DNA of 64,000 nt from Allobacillus halotolerans (GTDB taxonomy: Bacteria > Bacillota > Bacilli > Bacillales > Alkalibacillaceae), in assembly GCF_028743495.1 (NCBI RefSeq), contig NZ_CP117968.1; one strand, 5' to 3'. Below are positions 44,873-54,022 of the stretch, in pieces. How positions within the stretch are numbered: position 1 is the first letter of the stretch; each line of letters starts with the position of its first letter. The translations under genes were made by a program, and so were the position numbers. The notes beneath the pieces are model-generated. The model ran no database searches. It was not told the origin of the DNA and was given only the letters and a program-made list of their open reading frames with translations.

Positions 44873-45811
44873 ATGAATGAATCACGCACAGTTCAAACTT
44901 CGTCCTCACAGTTGATGGATTCACCGAGTACTGGTGTAAAAGCCCTGTGGACAGATTTTCTCGCATTGATTAAGATTGGAATAGTGAATTCAAATCTTAT
45001 GACAGCTTTTGCGGGTTTTTGGCTAGCGTTATACTATACAAATCAAACGTTTTCGAGCAATTGGCTAGCGTTTGTTGGAATGATGGCAGGAACAGCGCTT
45101 GTAATCGCTGGCGGTTGTGTCATCAACAATTACTATGATCGTGATATCGATCATTTAATGTCCCGAACAAAGGGGCGAGCGACGATTACTGGAACGATTC
45201 CATTGAAAGTAGTACTGGCTATGGGGATTGGCTTTTCAGCTATAGGAATGATTATATTGTTCTTTGTTTCTCCAGTCGCTGCTGTCTTTGGATTTTTTGG
45301 GTGGTTTGTGTATGTATTTCTATATACAATGTGGTCAAAAAGAAAATATACAATAAATACAGTTGTAGGATGTTTTTCTGGAGCAGCTCCACCATTAATT
45401 GGTTGGGCAGCAGTTGACTCCACACTTCATCCAGTCGCATTAGTTTTATTCTTAATTATGTTTCTCTGGCAGATTCCACATTTTCTTTCTTTGGCTATCA
45501 TGAAAAAAGAAGATTATTCAATAGCTAATGTACCGATGCTGCCAGTTGTATATGGAAATAAGATTACTAAAAGACAAATCTTCATTTATACGATTTGCCT
45601 ATTGCCTTTACCATTTTATTTCTTTTCATTGGGAATAATATTTATGGTGTTTTCTACATTATTAACACTTGGGTGGGTCATCCTTGCTTTCACAGGTTTT
45701 CGTACAAAAGATGACGACAAATGGGCAAAAAGAATGTTTATTTACTCATTAAACTATTTAACCTTATTTTTCATTGGAATAGTCATTGCGACAATTCCAC
45801 CAATCTTTTGA
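44873..45811 (+). CDS. ctaB: Protoheme IX farnesyltransferase (heme O synthase)
   Basis: The ATG at 44873 (MNESRTVQTSSSQLM) follows GAGAGGGG; upstream ATGs lack sites. The 312-residue UbiA-type prenyltransferase has nine predicted helices and the Mg-diphosphate motif NNYYDRDIDHLMSRT (about 94-108). It attaches farnesyl to heme B to give heme O, the substrate of CtaA. It heads the cta oxidase cluster. Confidence 0.94.
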   Translation: MNESRTVQTSSSQLMDSPSTGVKALWTDFLALIKIGIVNSNLMTAFAGFWLALYYTNQTFSSNWLAFVGMMAGTALVIAGGCVINNYYDRDIDHLMSRTKGRATITGTIPLKVVLAMGIGFSAIGMIILFFVSPVAAVFGFFGWFVYVFLYTMWSKRKYTINTVVGCFSGAAPPLIGWAAVDSTLHPVALVLFLIMFLWQIPHFLSLAIMKKEDYSIANVPMLPVVYGNKITKRQIFIYTICLLPLPFYFFSLGIIFMVFSTLLTLGWVILAFTGFRTKDDDKWAKRMFIYSLNYLTLFFIGIVIATIPPIF

Positions 45812-45896
45812 AATAATTAAGAAATTTTTTCTTAATTCTTTTATAAATTTTCACACAACATAAGAATGAATAAGAGAAAGAGAGGTATCCAAAGAC

Positions 45897-47102
45897 ATGA
45901 AAGGTTTGACTAGTAAGTTTAAAGCTGTAGGAGCTTTAATGATTCTAGCACTTATATTGTCAGGTTGTGGCGAAGAATTTCTAAGTGCACTCCGTCCACA
46001 AGGACAGGGAGCAAGTGATATTCTAAGCCTGATGATTTTAAGTATTGCTGTCATGATGTTTGTTTTTGTTGTAGTTATGGTCATTTATGTATTTGTCATT
46101 TTAAAATTCCGTAAGAAAAAAGGGCAAGAAGACTTTATACCTGAACAGGTTGAAGGAAGTCACACATTAGAAACATTATGGACAGTCGTTCCAATTATTC
46201 TTATTTTGATTTTAGCTGTACCAACAGTACAATATACCTTCTCCTTGGTAGATACTTCGCCACAAGTAAATGCTGAAGGTGAAGAAGAAGATCAAATTTG
46301 GGTTAATGTTACAGGTAAGCAATACTGGTGGCATTTCGAGTATGAGGGAATGGACGTAACAACAAGTCAGGAAATATATATTCCTACTGACCGTCGAGTG
46401 TACCTATCGCTACATTCAGAAGATGTCATACACTCTTTCTGGGTCCCTACATTACAAGGTAAGATTGACGTAAACCCAACAGGTAACCGGAACGAAATCT
46501 GGATAGACGCTGATAAAGAAGGCGTTTACTGGGGTAAATGCGCTGAATTTTGTGGACCATCACACTCATTGATGGACTTTAAAGTTGTAGCAGTAAGTCC
46601 AGGAGAATTTGAACAATGGGTGAAAGACATGCGTAACATTGATCCTGAGGAAACTCCAGAAAGTGAAGTTGCCACAGCTGGTCAAGAAGTTTTCGCGAAC
46701 AACTGTATGTCATGTCACGCTAACGGAACTTCACCGAACAAAATCGGACCGAACGTATCAAACTTCGGTGATCGTGAGCGAATTGCAGGGGTTCTTGAAT
46801 ATAACAAAGAAAACTTAATGGAATGGATTGAAACAAAAGGTGAAGAGATGAAACCTGGAAACATGATGACAACCGCAGCTTACGACCTATCTGATGAAGA
46901 ATTGGATCAAGTAGCTGAGTACCTAATGTCATTAAGTCCAAGTGAAATCACACCTGAAAATGCTGAAGATAATGAATATATCGAATCGGACTTAAGCGAT
47001 TTATTCATTGATCAGGAAGAAAACGAAGATGAAGGCTCTGAAGGTGAATCAGAAGGAGATTCTGAAGGCGAATCAGAGGAAGATTCCGATAGTAATCAAT
47101 AA
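45897..47102 (+). CDS. ctaC: Cytochrome c oxidase subunit II with cytochrome c domain
   Basis: The 401-residue lipoprotein has lipobox LSGC (C24), two membrane helices (about 46-68 and 92-112), the CuA domain with C215 and C219 in KCAEFCGPSHSLM, and a fused c-type heme domain with CMSCH (C270, C273, H274) and the axial Met in GNMMTT. This fusion defines caa3-type oxidases. The last 25 residues are an unusual Ser/Glu/Gly/Asp repeat tail (EGESEGDSEGESEEDS). Copper probably comes from the Sco protein at 8027. Confidence 0.96.
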   Translation: MKGLTSKFKAVGALMILALILSGCGEEFLSALRPQGQGASDILSLMILSIAVMMFVFVVVMVIYVFVILKFRKKKGQEDFIPEQVEGSHTLETLWTVVPIILILILAVPTVQYTFSLVDTSPQVNAEGEEEDQIWVNVTGKQYWWHFEYEGMDVTTSQEIYIPTDRRVYLSLHSEDVIHSFWVPTLQGKIDVNPTGNRNEIWIDADKEGVYWGKCAEFCGPSHSLMDFKVVAVSPGEFEQWVKDMRNIDPEETPESEVATAGQEVFANNCMSCHANGTSPNKIGPNVSNFGDRERIAGVLEYNKENLMEWIETKGEEMKPGNMMTTAAYDLSDEELDQVAEYLMSLSPSEITPENAEDNEYIESDLSDLFIDQEENEDEGSEGESEGDSEGESEEDSDSNQ

Positions 47103-47147
47103 TGCTATCTTTCGGATGAATAGAAATAATATAGGGAGGTTAATATT

Positions 47148-49013
47148 GTGAGTGCAACAGCTACTAAAAAGGCTGGATTCGGTTCCGTATTGTGGGATTA
47201 CTTAACCACTGTAGACCATAAAAAGATTGCCATATTGTACTTGATTGGCGGATTCTTTTTCTTCATTCTCGGTGGTTTAGAAGCTATGTTGGTCCGGATC
47301 CAACTGATACAACCAGATAATAACTTTGTTTCGGCTCAGTTTTATAACGAATTAATAACGATGCATGGAACAACGATGATTTTCCTTGCAGCCATGCCAT
47401 TATTATTAGCTTTAATGAACATTGCAATGCCGCTTCAAATTGGAGCGCGAGATGTTGCTTTTCCGTTTGTGAACGCATTAGGTTTTTGGCTGTTCTTAAT
47501 TGGAGGAATTGTTCTTAATATTTCTTGGTTTACAGGTGGAGCTCCAGACGCTGGTTGGACGGCGTATACTCCGTTATCAATATTCTCAGAAGGCCATGGA
47601 CTCGATTATTATTCCATTGGTCTACAAATCGCAGGTTTTGGTACGTTAATGGGTGGTATTAATTTCCTTGTAACAGTTATTACAATGCGTGCTCCAGGAA
47701 TGACCATGATGCGTATGCCATTGTTCTCATGGACAACATTCATTGCGAGTGTATTGATTTTATTCGCATTCCCTGCGTTGACTGTAGGTTTATTCTTGCT
47801 TACATTTGACCGATTGTTCGGAGCAAACTTCTTTGATCCGTCCATGGGTGGTAACGTTGTTATTTGGGAGCATTTATTCTGGATTTTTGGACACCCTGAA
47901 GTGTATATACTGATTTTGCCGGCATTTGGTGTATTTAGTGAAGTTATACCAACATTCTCCAAAAAACGTTTGTTTGGTTACTCTTCGATGGTGTTTGCAA
48001 CCGTATTAATTGCATTTCTAGGTTTCATGGTTTGGGCACACCATATGTTTACAGTGGGCCTAGGACCAATCGCCAACTCAATATTTGCGATTGCAACGAT
48101 GGCTATCGCGGTTCCTACGGGAATTAAAATCTTTAACTGGCTATTTACGATGTGGGGTGGAACCCTTCGTTTTACGTCACCAATGTTATTTGCACTAGGT
48201 TTTATTCCGTCATTTACAATTGGAGGAATGACAGGTGTTATGCTAGGTGCAGCAGCTGCTGACTTCCAGTATCATGACACATATTTTGTTATTGCTCACT
48301 TCCACTATGTAATTGTCGGAGGAACTGTATTTGGAATCTTTGCAGGATTAATTTATTGGTGGCCAAAAATGTTTGGTAAAGTACTCAATGAGAAAATGAA
48401 CCATTGGTTCTTCTGGTTGTTTTTCATTGGTTTCCATTTAACATTCTTCCTGCAGCATTTCTTAGGATTAATGGGTATGCCTCGTCGTTACTGGGTATTC
48501 TTAGAAGGTCAAGGTTTAGACCTATTCAACTTTATCAGTACGATTGGTGCATTCTTTATGGCTGCCGGTACAATATTATTTATGTATAATATCGTTTGGA
48601 CTGCTATGAAAGAACCAAAAGCTTCTGGAGATCCTTGGGATGGTCGTACACTTGAATGGGCAGTCTCTTCACCACCACCACACTACAACTTCAAACAGTT
48701 GCCGTTGGTACGTGGATTGGATCCATTATGGATTGAGAAAACAGAAGGTAATGGAAAAATGCAACCGGCAGAACCGCTTGGAGATATCCATATGCCGAAC
48801 AACACCATTATTCCACTAATCATGTCTATTGGTTTAGGAATTGCAGGTATGGGTATTATCTATCAAGTGGATAATCCAATGTGGTGGATTGTTGCTGTGA
48901 TCGGATTTATTATCTTCTTCGGTAGCATGGCAGTTCGCTCACTGAAAGATGATTTAGGTCACCACATTCACAAAGAAGACTTGGAAAAAGAGGGGGATGG
49001 TTCTAATGGCTGA
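47148..49013 (+). CDS. ctaD: Cytochrome c oxidase subunit I
   Basis: The gene starts with GTG behind GGGAGG. The 621-residue protein has the heme-copper core: low-spin heme ligand in ELITMHGTTM, CuB ligands in WIFGHPEVYILILP and AHHMFTVG, and the two heme ligand His in VIAHFHYVIVGG. It reduces O2 and pumps protons. About 70 residues beyond the 12-helix core form two extra helices and a charged tail, normal for Bacillus CtaD. Confidence 0.97.
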   Translation: MSATATKKAGFGSVLWDYLTTVDHKKIAILYLIGGFFFFILGGLEAMLVRIQLIQPDNNFVSAQFYNELITMHGTTMIFLAAMPLLLALMNIAMPLQIGARDVAFPFVNALGFWLFLIGGIVLNISWFTGGAPDAGWTAYTPLSIFSEGHGLDYYSIGLQIAGFGTLMGGINFLVTVITMRAPGMTMMRMPLFSWTTFIASVLILFAFPALTVGLFLLTFDRLFGANFFDPSMGGNVVIWEHLFWIFGHPEVYILILPAFGVFSEVIPTFSKKRLFGYSSMVFATVLIAFLGFMVWAHHMFTVGLGPIANSIFAIATMAIAVPTGIKIFNWLFTMWGGTLRFTSPMLFALGFIPSFTIGGMTGVMLGAAAADFQYHDTYFVIAHFHYVIVGGTVFGIFAGLIYWWPKMFGKVLNEKMNHWFFWLFFIGFHLTFFLQHFLGLMGMPRRYWVFLEGQGLDLFNFISTIGAFFMAAGTILFMYNIVWTAMKEPKASGDPWDGRTLEWAVSSPPPHYNFKQLPLVRGLDPLWIEKTEGNGKMQPAEPLGDIHMPNNTIIPLIMSIGLGIAGMGIIYQVDNPMWWIVAVIGFIIFFGSMAVRSLKDDLGHHIHKEDLEKEGDGSNG

Positions 49014-49626
49014 TGAACTTTTAAAATCAACTAACTTGCCACATGATCCCGAAAGAGCCACCCTTGAAGGAAAAAACAAATTCTTAGGATTTTGGTTCTT
49101 CCTTGGTGGAGAAACAGTCTTGTTTGCAAGTTTGTTTGGAACGTATTTAGCATTGAAAAATTCTCATTTAGATGGTGTCCCGGCCAGTGAATTATTCGGG
49201 CTAGGACTTGTCTTCATCATGACAATGATTCTACTGACAAGTTCCTTGACTAGTGTTTATGCGATGTACCACATGAAGAATAATGCACCGAAGAAAATGA
49301 TGCTTTGGTTAGGAATCACTGTATTACTAGGCCTTTCATTCTTAGGCTTAGAGATATATGAGTTTAATCATTACGTTAATGATTATGGACATGGATTTAC
49401 AACTTCAGCTTTTTCATCTGCATTCTATGCTTTAGTTGGATTCCACGGAGCCCACGTAGCCTTTGGTTTAGGCTGGTTCATTCTATTGATGGTGAGAAAC
49501 TGGAAACGAGGGATCAACTTATACAACGCACCGAAGTTTTATATTGCAAGTCTTTATTGGCACTTTATTGACGTTGTATGGGTATTCATTTTCACAGTAG
49601 TTTACTTGATGGGAGTGGTAGGTTAA
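49006..49626 (+). CDS. ctaE: Cytochrome c oxidase subunit III
   Basis: The ATG at 49006 (MADELLKSTNLPHDPE) follows GAGGGGG; it overlaps the ctaD stop by 8 nt, so translation is likely coupled. The 206-residue protein has five membrane helices and the subunit III FYALVGFHGAHVAFGL segment. It belongs to the short, five-helix form found in Bacilli. Confidence 0.95.
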   Translation: MADELLKSTNLPHDPERATLEGKNKFLGFWFFLGGETVLFASLFGTYLALKNSHLDGVPASELFGLGLVFIMTMILLTSSLTSVYAMYHMKNNAPKKMMLWLGITVLLGLSFLGLEIYEFNHYVNDYGHGFTTSAFSSAFYALVGFHGAHVAFGLGWFILLMVRNWKRGINLYNAPKFYIASLYWHFIDVVWVFIFTVVYLMGVVG

Positions 49627-49629
49627 ACT

Positions 49630-49962
49630 ATGGTCGATCAAAATTATTCCACTAACCAAACTGAAAAAGATCTCTTTTACAAAGAGAAAAAGAAAGAAGA
49701 AATGAAACATCAAGTAGTCACTTTCGCAATGATGATTATTTTCACTTTGATTGCATTCGGTATAGTAATGGCGGATGTTAGTAAAATGTTTACCATCCCA
49801 ATTATTATTGTATTGGCAATCGTTCAAGTAGGATTCCAATTCTTTTACTTCATGCATATGAGTAATGAAGGACATACTTGGCCAGTGACGATGATTTTCT
49901 CAGGAATATTTGCAGCATTCTTAACCGTATTAGCTCTTACAACCATCGTTTGGTGGGGTTAA
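49630..49962 (+). CDS. ctaF: Cytochrome c oxidase subunit IVB
   Basis: The 110-residue protein has three membrane helices after a charged N-terminus (about 35-53, 57-76 and 87-108) and contains the VQVGFQFFYFMHM segment of the CtaF/COX4 pro family. It starts 3 nt after the ctaE stop. The assembly factor gene ctaG, which follows in B. subtilis, is not present here. Confidence 0.92.
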   Translation: MVDQNYSTNQTEKDLFYKEKKKEEMKHQVVTFAMMIIFTLIAFGIVMADVSKMFTIPIIIVLAIVQVGFQFFYFMHMSNEGHTWPVTMIFSGIFAAFLTVLALTTIVWWG

Positions 49963-49982
49963 TAGCAAATAATTATAATGAT

Positions 49983-50023
49983 AAGAACCAATTGCTCTAT
50001 ATAGAGTGATTGGTTCTTTTTTT
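49983..50023 (+). terminator. Terminator of the cta operon
   Basis: AAGAACCAAT pairs with ATTGGTTCTT, with inner CTCTATATAGAG, followed by seven T. Confidence 0.88.
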
Positions 50024-50082
50024 GGCTTTTTTCAATATAATATATTGTACTTATTGGATATCTCTGGGACATTTTTTATTAA

Positions 50083-50131
50083 CAACAGTGTTTACTAAAA
50101 AATTATTGAAATTATTTAGTAAACACTGTTG
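50083..50131. repeat. 17-bp perfect inverted repeat upstream of the app operon
   Basis: CAACAGTGTTTACTAAA (50083-50099) is repeated as its exact complement at 50115-50131 with a 15-nt AT-only spacer. There is no adjacent T run on either side, and the operon starts about 95 nt later. It may be an operator or an mRNA leader hairpin. Confidence 0.75.
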
Positions 50132-50224
50132 ATAATTATTTGTTTATTCTGTATATTAAGTTATATAATAAAAAATTATTAATATTCTGATAACTAAACT
50201 TTCGTACTTATTGGAGGGAACTCT

Positions 50225-51241
50225 ATGCCAGAACCGATTCTGTCTGTCCAAGATTTACATACACATTTTCTTACAGATAATAAAGAAGTGCCTGCTGTTG
50301 ATGGAGTTAGTATCGAATTACATAAAGGTGAAGTTGTAGGAATCGTCGGTGAGTCAGGTTGTGGAAAGAGTGTGACTTCATTATCAATCATGCAACTTGT
50401 TCCAAATCCTCCTGGAAAAATCGTCAAAGGTGAAATTAAATTTAAAGGTAAAAATTTGACCTATGCTACTGAAAAACAAATGCGGAAAATACGTGGCAAC
50501 GAAATCTCTATGATTTTTCAAGAACCGATGACATCATTAGATCCTCTGTTCACAATTGGTAATCAACTAATTGAAGCGATACGTATCCATCAAAAAGTCA
50601 GTAAAAAGGATGCAAAGAACTATTCAATTGAATTATTGAATTTAGTCGGTATACCACGGGCCAGTGAAGTTGTTGATGAATTTCCACATCAACTTTCTGG
50701 AGGTATGAGACAACGGGTCATGATTGCTATGGCTATGTCTTGTGATCCAGAAGTGTTGATTGCTGATGAGCCAACTACTGCTTTGGACGTTACTATTCAG
50801 GCACAAATTCTTGATTTAATGAGAAATTTGAATAAGGAAAAACAAACTTCTATTTTGCTCATTACACATGATTTAGGCGTTGTTGCTGAAATGTGTGATC
50901 GTGTTGTTGTGATGTATTCTGGAAAGGTCGTAGAAGAGGGAAGTGTCCGGGAGATTTTGAAAGACCCCAAACATCCTTATACAAAAGGATTAATTCGTTC
51001 TTTACCTAATATTCGAACAACAGAACAAAAATTATATTCAATACCAGGAACGGTTATGCGTCCATCTTTGGATCAAGTTGGGTGTCGATTTGCACCTCGG
51101 TGTGAACATTCATTTGATTCGTGTTGGGAAGAAAATCCAAAGCTTCTCAAGCAAGAAAGTGGTAGACAGGTCAGGTGCTTTCTTTATGACGAGGAGAAGT
51201 CCGAAAGAGGTGTAACTTCAAATGACAAATCCTATACTTGA
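50225..51241 (+). CDS. appD: Peptide ABC transporter ATPase (AppD/OppD type)
   Basis: The 338-residue ATPase has Walker A GESGCGKSV, signature LSGGMRQR and Walker B LIADEPTTALD, plus the C-terminal oligopeptide/dipeptide extension with a four-Cys iron-sulfur or metal motif (CRFAPRCEHSFDSC and a later C). It powers import with AppF. First gene of the order D-F-A-B-C, the order of the B. subtilis app operon. TTGGAGGGA precedes the ATG. Confidence 0.92.
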   Translation: MPEPILSVQDLHTHFLTDNKEVPAVDGVSIELHKGEVVGIVGESGCGKSVTSLSIMQLVPNPPGKIVKGEIKFKGKNLTYATEKQMRKIRGNEISMIFQEPMTSLDPLFTIGNQLIEAIRIHQKVSKKDAKNYSIELLNLVGIPRASEVVDEFPHQLSGGMRQRVMIAMAMSCDPEVLIADEPTTALDVTIQAQILDLMRNLNKEKQTSILLITHDLGVVAEMCDRVVVMYSGKVVEEGSVREILKDPKHPYTKGLIRSLPNIRTTEQKLYSIPGTVMRPSLDQVGCRFAPRCEHSFDSCWEENPKLLKQESGRQVRCFLYDEEKSERGVTSNDKSYT

Positions 51242-52190
51242 AGTCAGTCATCTTAAGAAATATTTCGACATAAAAGGTGGCATTTTCGGAAAGAGTGTCG
51301 GTGAAGTAAAGGCTGTTGATGATTTATCATTTTCCGTGAACGAGGGAGAAATTTTAGGAATTGTCGGGGAATCCGGTTGTGGTAAATCAACAGCAGGAAA
51401 ATCAATTCTTCGACTAATTGAACCAACTGATGGGTCCGTTAAATTTGAAGGGACGGATTTAACTGATTTGACCAGTGAAGAAATGAGGCAACTTCGAAAG
51501 AATATGCAAATTATTTTTCAAGATCCTTATGCATCATTAAATCCTAGACATAAAGTTGAACGGATTATCAGTGAACCATTATTGATTCATGGAATGAAAT
51601 CTTCAAAAGAACGAAAAGAACGGGTTAAGGAACTTCTTGAGATTGTTGGATTAGAGGCTTATCACGCGTCAAGATATCCACATCAGTTCAGTGGTGGCCA
51701 GCGTCAGCGGATCGGCATTGCAAGAGCACTTGCGAATAACCCAAAGTTGATTATTTGTGATGAACCTGTTTCGGCGTTGGATGTTTCTGTACAGTCGCAA
51801 ATTTTAAACTTAATGGAAGAACTAAGAGAAAAATTCAAATTAACTTATGTTTTTATCGCGCATGATCTTAGCGTTGTTAAACATATTAGTGACCGGGTTG
51901 GTGTCATGTATTTAGGAAGAATGGTTGAATTAACCGACAAACATACATTATTCAATGATCCGAAACATCCATATACACGTGCTTTGATGTCCGCTGTACC
52001 TATTGCAGATCCAGACATTGAACGAGAGAGGATCATCTTGGAAGGGGATGTGCCAAGCCCTTCCAATCCGCCAACAGGCTGTGCATTCCATACGCGTTGT
52101 CCTTACGCGATGGACATATGTAAAGAAGTTAGACCTGAGTTTGAAAATGTTGATGATAAACATTTGGTCGCTTGTCACTTGTATAATTAA
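51222..52190 (+). CDS. appF: Peptide ABC transporter ATPase (AppF/OppF type)
   Basis: The 322-residue ATPase has Walker A GESGCGKST, signature FSGGQRQR and Walker B IICDEPVSALD, with the C-terminal CAFHTRCPYAMDIC extension. It overlaps the appD end by 20 nt, so translation is probably coupled. Confidence 0.93.
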   Translation: MTNPILEVSHLKKYFDIKGGIFGKSVGEVKAVDDLSFSVNEGEILGIVGESGCGKSTAGKSILRLIEPTDGSVKFEGTDLTDLTSEEMRQLRKNMQIIFQDPYASLNPRHKVERIISEPLLIHGMKSSKERKERVKELLEIVGLEAYHASRYPHQFSGGQRQRIGIARALANNPKLIICDEPVSALDVSVQSQILNLMEELREKFKLTYVFIAHDLSVVKHISDRVGVMYLGRMVELTDKHTLFNDPKHPYTRALMSAVPIADPDIERERIILEGDVPSPSNPPTGCAFHTRCPYAMDICKEVRPEFENVDDKHLVACHLYN

Positions 52191-52235
52191 TCAAGCGATC
52201 AATGTTTATATAAATTTAATAAAGGGGGCTATTTA

Positions 52236-53939
52236 ATGAGGTACCGATTTATACTTTTTCTTACTTTCATGCTAGCTATTACATTAGTGTTGACAGCTTG
52301 TGACGGTGACGAAGATGAATCCGCTGAAGAAGTAGATGCAACAGAATCGTCTGAATCAGATGGTGAAGAATCGAGTGGTTCAGAAGATGATTCTAACTCA
52401 GAAGCTTCAAGTGATAGTGAAGGTGACCAAGTACTTGTGTTTGCACGTGGAGGAGATTCAGAAAGCTTAGATTACGCAAGCACAACAGATGGGGAATCCT
52501 CTCGTGTGACGAAGCAAGTTTATGAGAGCTTGCTGGAATTTGAAAAAGACTCTTTTGAAGTGAAGCCAGGTCTTGCACACGATTGGGAAGTTAGTGATGA
52601 TGGGTTAACGTATACATTCTTCCTTGAAGAAGACGTGACTTTCCATGATGGAACTGACTTCAATGCGGAAGCAGTCAAGACGAACTTCGAGCGTTGGGCT
52701 GATCCGAATCATGAATTCGCGTTTGCTGATGATGGATATGTTTATTCCATGTATGGCACGATGTTCGGTGGGTTCAAAGGAGATGACGGTCATGTCATTA
52801 AAGAAATTAATGTTGTCGATGACCATGAGATCGAATTTGTACTTAATCAACCGTTAGGATTTTTCTTGCAAAATATGGGAATGAGCTATTTTGCAATCAC
52901 ATCGCCTAGTGCACTGGAAGAACATGGCGCATCGATTAACGAAAATCCAGTTGGAACAGGACCATTCAAATTCGTTAGTTGGAGCAAAGATGATTCAATT
53001 ATTCTTGAAAAATTTGAGGATTATCGAAAAGAAGGCTTACCAAAATTGGATGAAGTCATTTTCCAGGTTATCCCTGATAATGCAGCTCGCTTAATTGCAT
53101 TACGCTCAGGAGAAATCGATATCATGGATGGACTAAATCCAGATGATGCTGCTGGGATTGAACAAGAAGAAAGCCTTGTGTTGCTTACGAGAGCAGCCAA
53201 CAACTTTGGTTATCTTGGTTTGAATACTCAGCAAGAACCGTTGGATGATCCTTTAGTTCGTAAAGCGATTAACCACGCTATCGATCGATCCGCTATTGCG
53301 GAAGCTTTATATGCTGGATATGCTCAACCAGCTGTCAACCCAGTACCACCTGGTTACTTAGGGTATAACGATGAGCTTGAATTATATGAGTATAATCTTG
53401 ATAAATCGAAAGAGTTATTAGCAGAAGCAGGTTATGAGGATGGCTTAGAGATTGAATTATGGACAATGCCAGTTGCACGTCCATATATGCCAGACCCTGA
53501 AACTGTCTCAGAAATTATTCAAAATGACTTAGGTGAAATTGGTATAACTGCTAAGATTGTACGAGAAGAATGGGCACCTTACCTTGAAAAGACAGCAGCG
53601 GGAGAACAAGAACTGTTTATGCTAGGTTGGTCTGGAACAAATGGAGATCCAGATTACTTCTTAAGCAGTCTATTGCATGGTTCGAATGCAGGTTCAAGTA
53701 ACCGTTCCTTCTACAAAAACGACGAAGTAGATAAGTTGCTTGATGAAGCGAAGCGAGCTGTTGATCAAGAAGAAAGAGCAGATTTATACAAGAAAGCTCA
53801 AGAAATCATTTATGAAGAATCACCAATGATTCCACTCGTTCACTCTGAACCAGTGTTAGCTACTTCAAGCGATGTCAAAAATTATGTACCTCACCCTTCA
53901 ACGAGTGAATCATTAGCAGAAGTAGAATTAGATCGTTAA
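52236..53939 (+). CDS. appA: Peptide-binding lipoprotein (AppA/DppE type)
   Basis: The 567-residue substrate-binding protein has lipobox LTAC (C22), then about 45 residues of pure Asp/Glu/Ser linker, then the SBP_bac_5 fold with FHDGTDFNAEAVK, NPVGTGPFKFVSW and INHAIDRSAIAEALY. It captures peptides or related ligands outside the cell for the AppBC permease. The ligand cannot be read; the order D-F-A-B-C favours an app-like oligopeptide system. GGGGG precedes the ATG. Confidence 0.9.
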   Translation: MRYRFILFLTFMLAITLVLTACDGDEDESAEEVDATESSESDGEESSGSEDDSNSEASSDSEGDQVLVFARGGDSESLDYASTTDGESSRVTKQVYESLLEFEKDSFEVKPGLAHDWEVSDDGLTYTFFLEEDVTFHDGTDFNAEAVKTNFERWADPNHEFAFADDGYVYSMYGTMFGGFKGDDGHVIKEINVVDDHEIEFVLNQPLGFFLQNMGMSYFAITSPSALEEHGASINENPVGTGPFKFVSWSKDDSIILEKFEDYRKEGLPKLDEVIFQVIPDNAARLIALRSGEIDIMDGLNPDDAAGIEQEESLVLLTRAANNFGYLGLNTQQEPLDDPLVRKAINHAIDRSAIAEALYAGYAQPAVNPVPPGYLGYNDELELYEYNLDKSKELLAEAGYEDGLEIELWTMPVARPYMPDPETVSEIIQNDLGEIGITAKIVREEWAPYLEKTAAGEQELFMLGWSGTNGDPDYFLSSLLHGSNAGSSNRSFYKNDEVDKLLDEAKRAVDQEERADLYKKAQEIIYEESPMIPLVHSEPVLATSSDVKNYVPHPSTSESLAEVELDR

Positions 53940-53940
53940 T

Positions 53941-53986
53941 AAAATGAATAGGGCAGTAGAAAACCTCTACTGCCTTTCATTTTTTA
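53941..53986 (+). terminator. Partial terminator between appA and appB
   Basis: GGCAGTAGA pairs with TCTACTGCC around AAACC, extended by AAAATGAA with TTTCATTTT, followed by T. It sits inside the operon, a common way to make more binding protein than permease. Confidence 0.8.
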
Positions 53987-54022
53987 TTCTGAATGATACA
54001 TAGAAAGGATTGAGGTGAAGAC

